Part shown: in pieces, positions 55,493 to 64,000 of the stretch
Layout: each line of letters starts with the position of its first letter
Numbering within the stretch: the stretch's first letter is position 1
Source: Prostheceraeus crozeri
Lineage: Eukaryota > Platyhelminthes > Polycladida > Euryleptidae
Assembly (NCBI GenBank): GCA_907163375.1
Contig: CAJQUW010009243.1
Location: forward strand, 260,501-324,500
Length of the DNA stretch: 64,000 bases
Direction of reading: 5' to 3'
Notes under the pieces: model-generated
The model's database searches: none
Seen by the model: the letters and a program-made list of their open reading frames with translations, nothing else
What the model was told of the DNA's origin: nothing
Program-made: the position numbers and the translations under genes

Positions 55493-56460
55493 AGTCCGGC
55501 AGCCAGAACGAGTTTCTGCAGGGAACGAGGCCGAAAGTGAGACTTTCACAGAATTATGTACACCCTATGCCTAGTACGAATCGGCACGTCTACCGCGTTC
55601 TAGTGAGTTCCTCTTCTTGTCAGACAGGATCAAAGAAAAACACATGTAAATCCAATCGGACGCAGATTGCAGTTTTTGGCTAAAATGAGATTTTGTGTGT
55701 TTTCTCCAATTAAACGAAAAGTACTAAGCCCAGAGTCATAATTTTGCCATGGAATGTCTTAAGGTCATTTCCTATGATGTGCACATAGAAATCAACTGTT
55801 TATCTGAAGTTCGCTAGAATGGAAATTGACTCAAGGTCGCGGCACATCCGAGGGAACTAAGTTGGGGCATGAACAACCAATTAAAAGCTTCGATTTACTC
55901 ATGTGACTGATTCTAATCCAATGATACAGACGTTGGCAGGTGCATCTAAGTGAAAATGCGTGCGATTTATGTGCCGTTATTGTGGATTGCATGAAACTTA
56001 ATTTCCATTCTATAGGTTTTATTGTTGTCAATTTCTGTGGATGTGCATGTGCTATTATCATACTTCTGATCGACCATGTATGTGAGAATGTGGATAAAGT
56101 TGTTCAAAATGTGTGTGTTTGCCGACATTAAGAGGCTCGCCAAATCTAGATGTGATAAGTTTTATAGACAGGGGTGCATGAAAATGAAAGGAAATGACCT
56201 GAAGACATTCCGTGCCAAAATTATGACTCTGGGCTTAGTACTTTTTGTTTAATCAGAGAAAACATGCAAAATTTCATTTTAGCCAAAAACAGCAGTCTGC
56301 GTCCGATTGGATTTGCATGTGTTTTTCTTTGATGCTGTCTGACAAGAAGAGGAACTCGCTAGAACTCGGCAGACGTGATGATTCGTAGGGTGTACATAAT
56401 TCTGTGAAAGTCTCACTTTCGGCCTCGTTCCCTGCAGAAACTCGTTCTGGCTGCCGGACT
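55493..56460. mobile_element. Foldback element with nested repeat copy
   Basis: The ends AGTCCGGCAGCCAGAACGAG and its inverse at 56441-56460 bound arms of about 290 bp (55493-55790 and 56165-56460). Between them, 55792-56040 is copy C of the 250-bp repeat, evidently inserted at the centre. The family also occurs at 45773-46298. Confidence 0.85.
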
Positions 56461-57654
56461 ATTTGCTACCATTGCATGTGATGGCTGGAAAATTGACAGG
56501 TTCGATTCCATCGAATGCCACTTTTTATGCTATTTAATTTGGCAGTTCAAAATCATTGACAGACAAAATTGAACTTTTTGGCATCTAAACACTGATGATT
56601 CCTTTCAGCATGGTTGAGACGTCGAAAAACATTCCGTAACTGTCAGTGCAATTATTCCCAAATTTTATAAAACAAATTTCTAACAAGCATTTTCTTAAAT
56701 TCTTTACTATTTGTCAGATTTGAGGGTTAAGCCTAATTACCCTTGATAGTTTGACAGTATAATCAGAGGGGAGTAGGATAGCTACCAGTTGTTTAGAAAA
56801 AAGGCATTTTTTCACTGCAAGAAGATGAAGTAAGCGCTCATCATGAAATAGATCGAAATCAACACATTTCCGCTTGCACTATCATTTGTAATAAAACAAT
56901 TGAATTCATATAATTTATTAATCGTATCATTATTCCGTTAAGTTTATGTGTGATGCAAAATATTAGCTTCCAGCTTTCTTTAATAAATTTGATTGATTTG
57001 GTAATTACATTTTCAAACGATTAGCAGCCTCCCATAATGCTAAGAATCAGCCGATCAACTGAAATTTCAAAATATTCCTAGCAGTTTTCTTATTTTGATT
57101 GATCGAATTAAGAAAACTTTCAAAATTAACGTTTACTGAAAAAATTATGCTTATTCACTTTCTGGTGAATTCAGTAAATTACACACATAGTACAAACTAT
57201 GTGCAAGAAGTATAGCCCTATGGCAAGAACTATGGTCTGTTAATCGCTATCAGATCCCATCAAATGCCCATCGCCTCTTATATGCAAGATTATATTGTTG
57301 AAACATTCATAAATGAAGTCTTGATGCAGGGATGAGATGAAGAGACTAAATCCAAAAGATCATTCTGTGGAAAATACCCTTAAGAGAACATAGTGTTGGT
57401 CATGAATCCCATAATGCTACGACAGCCAAGGAATTTTCATCCTTCACTGTTTGAGTCTGAGGAAATCCACTGGAGTTCTGAACTGTAAATATTTCAGAAA
57501 TACAGCTGATTGATGAGAGCTCAAGTAAAAAATATGACTGAGAGTTGAGACTTATCAATTTGACAACCAGCTAAAAAGTCATCTGAAATTTCATCGTTGT
57601 AAACATTTTTACTGAGGCCGCATGCTTTACTTTCTCTACTTTATCCGTTGAGCG
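56461..57654. other. Intron; no supported gene
   Basis: AT-rich, nothing recognised. Confidence 0.4.
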
Positions 57655-59330
57655 TCATCTTCTCCATCTCCGCTGGGTTGGACGATAATTTTTCATGGAA
57701 TGCCTCCAGATGTTCCAATCGAGGGCGTCGTCTACTTTGAGGCCAAATTGCCGACAGTCTGCGGACACTGTTTCTTCCCAGATCTTCTTAAGGTGGCCTC
57801 TTGGTATCAGCCTGTTGATCTTTATTTGCTTTCTTAACACAATCGCTGTTATCTTTCATGGCCATACCATCGTAATTTGCACCCCTGCATGGCCTCATTG
57901 TTCGGCTGCGTGTTCTGGCGCGCAGAGGGTCTTCGCTGGCCACTTCATCTTCGAGAGATGCTCCACACATCCGTCTGATCATCCTCCTGTCTGCTACATC
58001 TATTCTCCTCTATTCTACAGCTGTCATAGCCGATGTCATGCAGGCTCTGACACATGAGTCGTAAATCGTTCCTCTTATCCTATATGGAGTAGCACGTCTG
58101 GTCAGAATAGGTGATAGCTCTTGGGATTTCTTCCAACCCGATTGAATTCGCACAGTCACAGTTGCCTCCATTCCACGACCGGAGTCCAACATGTCTCCCA
58201 AGTAGCAGAAACGGAAAGCAGTGTAGCACTCGCCCTCCTCCAAACTGATCGTTTATATTGGGCTTCTGCTTCTCACAACGAGTGTGTCACCTGAGCATCT
58301 CCCACACAAAAAGTTCGAACACATTTTTTATGTTTTGGCCACATTAACTTTAAAACATTTTGATGCAAAGCAGTCACTCTACATCTCAAACTTTTCTTGC
58401 AGTTCTTCACTTTCTGCAGCCAATGCGAGATCGTTTGTATAGAGAATTTCGAGAGAAAGTCCTTCTGAAAAACCCGCACTGGTGGCATTCATGACGATTG
58501 CAAAGATCAGAGGGCTCAAAATAGAGCCTTGGTGCAAACTAACCTTTACTTAGAAAAACTTGTTACCACCTCCAAGGAGCACGAATGTTCTGGCGTCTTC
58601 ATATAATTTCGTAACTGTTTGAAAAGCCTTTCTTCACCTCCACGCTCTCACAACTGACTGATCTCCTTTTCGAGGTCGACAAAAGCAAAGTAGAGCACTT
58701 TCTTCTTGGCCAGATATTTCTCTTGCAACTGACACTGAAAATTGCATCTGTTATACCCTTACTAGGCAAGAGGTCAAATTGCATCTCTTCGATCTTTACT
58801 TGCGCTCTAACCTGCCTCTCAAGTAGGCCTGATCTTTTAAAAACTTTCAGAGAGTGGTCCGTGAGTTTCAGTCCTCTGTAGCTTCCACAACTGAATGAAT
58901 CTCCTTTGCCCTTATAAATAGGAATGAGGGTGCTCACTTTTCTCAGTTTCCAATCATCATGGATGCGGCCTTCAATCGGAATTTCATTCAAAAGCATCGG
59001 CATCCATTGCACGGCTGGACTTGAAGCTTTAAACATTACTCCAGTTATTCCAGATGGACCCGGTGCCTTATTCAACTTGCTATGTGTTAAGGACAACTGC
59101 TTCTCTTCAGACACCAACAAACACATCGGACTTTCAACAAGGTTACCATTGTCGATCCCACTGTGCTCGGATTCCACATTCATCACGTCGCTCATGTAAT
59201 GTTCCCAAACATTCAGGACTTGGGCACTCTGAGTGACAAGATTGTCTCATTGATACTTGATGTAGGACAAGTTGGTGACATCAATGTTGCCTGTCATGAT
59301 ATTTCGTTGCGCCACTTGTCTTCAACTTGA
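57655..59330 (-). pseudogene. LINE RT remnant within FMO intron
   Basis: Read on the minus strand from 59330 down: KLNKAPGPSGITGVMFKA, DWKLRKVSTLIPIYKGKGDS, then SCGSYRGLKLTDHSLKVF (fingers/palm of LINE RT). Near 58220 comes CYLGDMLDSGRGMEATVTVR followed by RIQSGWKKSQELSPILTRRA, near 57970 MIRRMCGASLEDE, and near 57790 RGHLKKIWEETVSADCRQFG. Order and motifs match invertebrate LINE polyproteins. The pieces are in different frames with stops, so the copy is dead. Confidence 0.8.
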
Positions 59331-59861
59331 AAATTCAAAGGTTCCTTAATCTTTTTCCTAGATTTTTGACATGTTCTTATGGTATTTCTCTCTGTGAAAT
59401 AAACTCATTTCTTAAACTGCTGCGAATTGTTGTGGGTCAAAATATATATGTTGTGGAGCAAAACCATAGAATCAATCTAATAATTTTATTGGATTGCAAA
59501 ATTTTACAGTCAGCATAACTTTCATATGCATGCATATCAACCAAGTCTTCTCAAAAAGAGCGGAAGCCACGAGATGCCCACAGAGATACATAGGTCACTC
59601 TGTCTTCATATTCAGTAGTGCGGTTTGGGAATTCTGCAGTTCATCAATATGAAAGTAGATTCAACAGAACAAACATAAGATACGCGTCCAAATATTCAGA
59701 ATGTATGAAAGTATATCATGAATGTAATGAAGGTAAAAATTTCTCAATTAAATTTTTTCTTGTTGAGTAAAACTTGAAAAATCATTTTTGAAATGGAAGT
59801 GAATAAGTAAGCTTTTATTTGAAATAATAATTGCAGTCTGAATAAAGTTCAATTTAACAAG
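59331..59861. other. Intron; no supported gene
   Basis: AT-rich, nothing recognised. Confidence 0.4.
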
Positions 59862-60041
59862 TCAATGCCTCCAGTTTTCACGAGGTGGAAATGAATGATA
59901 TTTCAATGCGCCTTGCCTATGGCACCACTATGAAAAATGGCTTGTCGGCTGGGAAACGAACCCAGTCCTTATGGTTTTGCCAAGAGCAAGGCGCATTGAA
60001 CTATCATTCATTTCGACCTCGTGAAGGCCGGAGGCATTGAA
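59862..60041. mobile_element. Small foldback element with tRNA-like T-arm
   Basis: Arms of about 55 bp (TCAATGCCTCC at the left, GGAGGCATTGA at the right, and AATGCGCCTTGC inward). The middle, on the minus strand, contains CTGGG-TTCGTTT-CCCAG (59949-59965), a perfect 5-bp stem with 7-nt loop that fits a tRNA T-arm/B-box. The rest does not fold as a tRNA. Confidence 0.55.
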
Positions 60042-60625
60042 TTGCTAGATCGATTCTCCGTGGTCGCCTGGAAGCAGTTGCTGTTGTTATATGAAAATTC
60101 AATTTACTACCCTACAGCTGATCAGCAGCGAAACGACTGACATTTGCATCTTAAGTTAGGAAAACATTTCTTGCCCGTCCTATTCTATTCAAGCACCTTG
60201 TACAATTTCGTGATTTTGTGCGAGGTGAGACTTGAAAGAATGAAATTCATGTCATTAACTTCCATATTCTAAATCAAATACATATCGACTGACAGAACAT
60301 TTCTTTCTTGCACATTTCACGCATGCCAAACTGTACATACTATTGAAATCTCTTCAAAATACTTAACCGACACAAAGCAAGACCTGCGTGGCCTAACAAA
60401 TGGTAAATAGGCCAACCGACATAGAAAGAATATTTTGTTTATCGATACACAACATCGATGAGAAAGCATCAACATATCTTCACGCTAGAAAATGAACTTA
60501 AGTTAGGAAAATATCATTAAGCATTCAGGTGTAAGTGCAAGAGACAATTAATAATAATGCATAAAGACTCTAGCTAGTGCTAATTAGCAACATTTTGAGA
60601 AAAGGATATAACTCTCACCGGGAGG
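60042..60625. other. Intron; no supported gene
   Basis: Nothing recognised. Confidence 0.4.
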
Positions 60626-61735
60626 GACAATTAAGGATCCCTCGTGTCGGAAACTGTTTATCACTTCGACATCGATATCGGTGTACTTCAAGGATCCTTT
60701 CTTAGCCTTCTACTTTTTGTCACTGTAATGGAAGAGGTGACCAAGGAATACCGCAGTGAAGGTTCATGGCAACTGCTGTGCGCTGACGAGCTTGTACTCA
60801 CTGCAGAAACAAGAGCAGAAGCCCTGTCCAAGTTTCAAAGATAGGAATCTGGCTTTAAAAACAGAGGTCTCTAAATCAACATGGAAAAGATAAAAGTTCT
60901 AGTCACGAGGAAGAAGCAAACTGAGATGATGCGAAAGGGTAGATGGCCATGCTCATGTTGCCGGAAAGGTGTAGGTCAGAACTCGATTTTGTGTACGGCG
61001 TCCAATAGTCGAGCCACTTCAGATGCTCCGGGTTAGCTTCAATCAGAGTGTTGACCTTTTTTGTATGTCCAAAATGTAGACGAGATCAAGGAAACACAGA
61101 AAAAGATGACGACTCGCTTACGGTGAATGAGTGTATTGTAAGGAGGTCCAACAATTCTGATATCTTTGAGACATGCTTGACGAGGATGCCGCTGTCGAGA
61201 GAGATGTGAGAACTCGCATAGCGACTACGTGGTCAAAATGGAGGAAACTTGCCATTCTCCTAACGAACAGAGGAATCCCATTGAAATGCCGAGGACAAGT
61301 CTACCAGTAATGCTTAAGATCTGTTCTCCTTTATGGTTCGGAAACATGGCCTCTTACAAGCAAACTGATGACCACCTTGAGTCATGAGACTTAAACGATG
61401 TTTCGCTTCATAGCAGGTGTAAAATGGAGAGACAGGATCCCAAATGAAGAAGTATTAAAACGATGAGGGACTTTGAGGTGACGATAAGTAAAAGTAGACT
61501 CTGTTGGTTTGGACATGTGAAGAGGGGACAATATCGTGAAAGAAGTTGAAGAGATGGAAGTAGGCGGTCGCCGACCAGCAGGAAGACAGAAGCATCAAAG
61601 AAGATCTCAAGAAGCTCGAAATCAATGAAGATCCTGCCTTGGACCGAAACAGCTGGAGACAAGCCATCAACCGTCCAACTCCGTCAGGGAACTCAAGGAC
61701 GCTAAACGAGGAGTGAGTGAGAATGACTGACTAAT
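60626..61735 (+). pseudogene. LINE RT remnant within FMO intron, plus strand
   Basis: It encodes IGVLQGSFLSLLLFVTVMEE, then WQLLCADELVLTAETRAEA, the region of the RT active site; YADD is replaced by CADE, so it is inactive. A cysteine-rich WPCSCCRKGVGQNSILC, known from the same LINE group, follows. Later frames give CWFGHVKRGQYRE near 61500 and the tail DPALDRNSWRQAINRPTPSG near 61640. Several stops and shifts are present. It looks like the same family as 57655-59330, on the opposite strand. Confidence 0.8.
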
Positions 61736-62726
61736 CACTGCCATTAAACGATTGCCTCCCATACACTCCCCGTTACTTCTATACTTACAGGCAGAATCAA
61801 AGACAGTGAGTATCAGCCATGTACGAATGATAAACAGCTGAAGAAGTAGGTGTGTCAGAAATTTATTAGTTGTATGTGGACCTTACGTATAGTGCAATAA
61901 TTTATGACTTTATTCAAGGACATAGAATACTGTGAAAGTAGTGTAAATAGGATAGAGGGAGCAAGTCACATAAAGTTGGCCAAGAGATGCATCAGTACGT
62001 CACTTTGAACCTCTCGAAACACTGGATCACACGGCGTTACCAGGTTAAATAGTTCAAACCTGATGCTTTCATCGTAGACTGTCATGCAATTTGATGTCAT
62101 AGTATACATTTGAACACTGACGATAATCAATTACGTCCGCTACAATTACAGATGTCTTGATTGCAAGAAGTCCACAACTTCGTAACATTCTTCGAAAATG
62201 CGATCCAAATCGCGACTGCATGAAATGTAAATAAAATTTGACTATTGTTATAAACAATCATCTGACTTATAAAATCAATTTGGGAGGGGGACACTTTCAT
62301 TTTGCCACGCATAAGACCTATAATAGAAAAAGCAAAAACATTTTAGAAATACAAAAGTACTTGGATTCCTAATTTATTATAATTTTTGCGTCCAGAAAAC
62401 GCGTTTTTCAAATCAATTTGATATTACGAATGCATTAAAATGCACGTCAATTATTGGTCCTTGTTGCAAACTTTCCGGTTACGTCCACGGTAAATATCAG
62501 TTCTGAAATCATATCGTTAATAAATAATTTCATGTTTTCAAGTATTACATAACTTGAAATGTTTAATTGAATTTGTCAAATTCACGGAACATATTGGTCA
62601 TATTTCACTGACATTATCGATATTTGAAAAGCTACACTCGAAATTTGATCAGCAAAACCTATAATAGTTGAAGAAAGTATAAATGCAGTTCAAATAAAAT
62701 ACAAAAATATTTGTTTCAAGCGTGAC
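61736..62726. other. Intron; no supported gene
   Basis: AT-rich; short minus-strand frames at 62069-62312 overlap each other and have no recognised domain. Confidence 0.4.
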
Positions 62727-62798
62727 TATGACTGCCGGACTTGAACCATCGATCGATGTCAATCTAAACTGTCGATTACGCAACTGAACCACCAATTG
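62727..62798 (-). repeat. tRNA-like sequence (degenerate tRNA or SINE head)
   Basis: The minus strand reads TGGTTCAGTTGCG (A-box-like) and GGTTCAAGTCC (B box). The distance from the U8-like position to the TTC of the T-loop is exactly 46 nt, as in a type I tRNA. The T-stem pairs four of five; acceptor and anticodon stems do not pair, so it is a pseudogene or SINE head with pol III promoter boxes. Confidence 0.45.
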
Positions 62799-63059
62799 AA
62801 ACTGTAACAAAATAAAATTGGTTCAACATATGAAGAAATAATTATGAATACAGTGTGTTTCAGTTGATCCTCCGGTGTTTGACATCAACAAAAATCGTTT
62901 TGCTGTGAAGTTTCATCTTAAATTGTTCAAAGTTGAATAAGTTGTTTTGAATTCTGTTTTTCAATACCCCAACATGCACTTTTTATCATAGAAATTGTTC
63001 GAAATACGAACCATATACTTCTATGAACTTCACACCTTTTGGCGGAATTTGCGTTAGCC

Positions 63060-63590
63060 CTGTGTATTTCTACAGACTCAAAAAAAAGTTTTGACATAAA
63101 TAAAAAAATAATGTTGAAAAAATGCCAGCCATTTCTTGAAGCGCATGGAGCTTAGTATTAGCATAACGGTAAACATAGTCTGAAACGCATCCCCAAATCC
63201 AAAAATTATTCATAGAGAAATCTGAACTTCTGGGTGGCCAAGGGATGTCACTACCTCATTAAGTGGATTTTCATTGAGAATATTTCTCACAGAAAGAATG
63301 AAGTGCATACGAGCGCCATCATGTGGAAAGATGTTTTTTTAAGGAGCAGAAGTGCCACTGCTTGCAGCATTTTTTCTCCACTGACATTGCTGATCAAAAA
63401 CATGGTGAATAATCATGGCGATAAGTGATCATTGTCATAAGAAATAGGGGGATTTCTTTGACTTTTATTCAGTGATGCGAGGGTTTGTTTCAGATCAGAA
63501 AACCGTTATTCATGCTCCCCCTGCCAGTCAAATTAAACGCTGCTTCGTCGGTAAAAGCAACAAACTAATTTTTAGATTAATAGTAGAATT
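63060..63590 (-). pseudogene. Tc1/mariner-group transposase remnant
   Basis: On the minus strand from 63570: FVAFTDEAAFNL resembles the first catalytic D block, and near 63200 SDIPWPPRSSDFSMNNFWIW followed by GCVSDYVYRY resembles the PPRSPDLxPMDFxLWG block. Between them are stops and shifts. The third catalytic residue region is altered (SSDFSMNN). It lies just downstream of an FMO exon in the intron, and is unlike the intact 42199-43263 copy in detail. Confidence 0.65.
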
Positions 63591-63624
63591 GTCATGACGT
63601 TCCACAAATGAAATCAAGACTCAC

Positions 63625-63802
63625 TTTTGAAGCGTATGTGGATAAGTCCACAGCTATATCCTGCCCTGAGGATAGAGCACCAAGAAGAAGAACATTCATG
63701 TCAGTGTATTCCTCCGGAGCACGATAATCTACACTATGCATTACCTTGCCACTGAAGTTTTTCAAGCCATCGATGGTGGGGGCATACGGAATACCATTCC
63801 GA
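63625..63802 (-). CDS. Flavin-containing monooxygenase, NADPH-binding exon
   Basis: A 178-bp exon with acceptor ATATTTCAG before it and donor GTGAGT after it. It starts in phase 2 and ends in phase 0, encoding 59 full codons: NGIPYAPTIDGLKNFSGKVM, HSVDYRAPEEYTDM, then LLLGALSSGQDIAVDLSTYA. The LxGxxxSGxD block is the second Rossmann site for NADPH in FMOs; here the middle glycine of GxGxSG is leucine. The FxGxxxHS block before it is the usual FMO landmark. Joining to 53690 downstream and 63938 upstream keeps the frame. Confidence 0.93.
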
Positions 63803-63937
63803 CTGAAATATAAATATCATGGTTTCTATAAGAATGAAATTTTGAGACTTTCTATAAGCATAACTTACTGGTGAAGCGGGACCCATCTCGATCCGCTTCT
63901 GTAGGAATTTCAGTGAAGTACTCGGAAGTCAACTTAC

Positions 63938-64000
63938 CCATTACAAACAAAGACGAAATCGAATTCTTCTGAAGAGTCTCCCGTCATATTAGAATACCCA
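63938..64000 (-). CDS. Flavin-containing monooxygenase, upstream exon (cut by window edge)
   Basis: The minus strand reads NMTGDSSEEFDFVFVCNG and ends at a GTAAGT donor (63932-63937), phase 2. FDxVxVCNG is the FMO segment just before the NADPH-binding region. The exon continues past the window end. Confidence 0.9.

Overview
This window reads as the genome of an invertebrate animal, probably marine. The phylum cannot be fixed from the sequence. It is AT-rich, has few host exons, very long introns, and dense remains of many transposon classes. The only host coding sequence I can support is flavin-containing monooxygenase (FMO), on the minus strand. Three exons of one FMO gene lie at 64000-63938, 63802-63625 and 53690-53064; their splice sites and phases join exactly, and the last intron is 9.9 kb. 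A separate Rossmann-type N-terminal FMO exon lies at 4183-4014. It belongs to a second FMO copy whose remaining exons must be to the left of the window.

The central feature is a complete Polinton/Maverick (adintovirus-like) element at 17145-34832. It is 17,688 bp long, has inverted terminal repeats of about 740-790 bp, starts AGTAGT and ends ACTACT, and is flanked by a perfect 6-bp duplication CATGTA. It carries a penton-like capsid protein, packaging ATPase, protein-primed DNA polymerase B, a tail-fibre-like coiled-coil protein, a double jelly-roll major capsid protein, two small hydrophobic virion-protein candidates, a phospholipase A2-like domain fused to a retrovirus-type integrase, an adenovirus-type protease and several unknown genes. 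The polymerase, ATPase, major capsid, fibre-like gene and two unknown genes are broken by frameshifts or stops. The penton-like, protease, small hydrophobic and integrase frames are open. A family of about 20 short GC-rich hairpins, mostly with 3-nt loops, is scattered through this AT-rich element, both between genes and inside reading frames. This is the most unusual signal in the window.

Left of the Polinton (1-17138) is a graveyard: a multi-frameshift cysteine-rich repeat protein, a hAT-like transposase tail, a Penelope-like GIY-YIG fragment, several LINE reverse-transcriptase tails, a Ty3/gypsy-like pol fragment, foldback MITEs, and a hAT-type MITE with a perfect 8-bp duplication inside a LINE.

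Right of the Polinton are two compact, apparently complete DNA transposons: a MULE (39027-41331, 9-bp duplication, 449-aa FLYWCH/DDE transposase) and a Tc1/mariner-group element (41530-43601, 354-aa transposase). Next comes a palindromic 6-kb repeat structure (44.1-50.1 kb). After the 3' end of the FMO gene, its last intron holds nested foldbacks (54.5-56.5 kb), two LINE remnants on opposite strands, a tRNA-like sequence and a mariner-like remnant.
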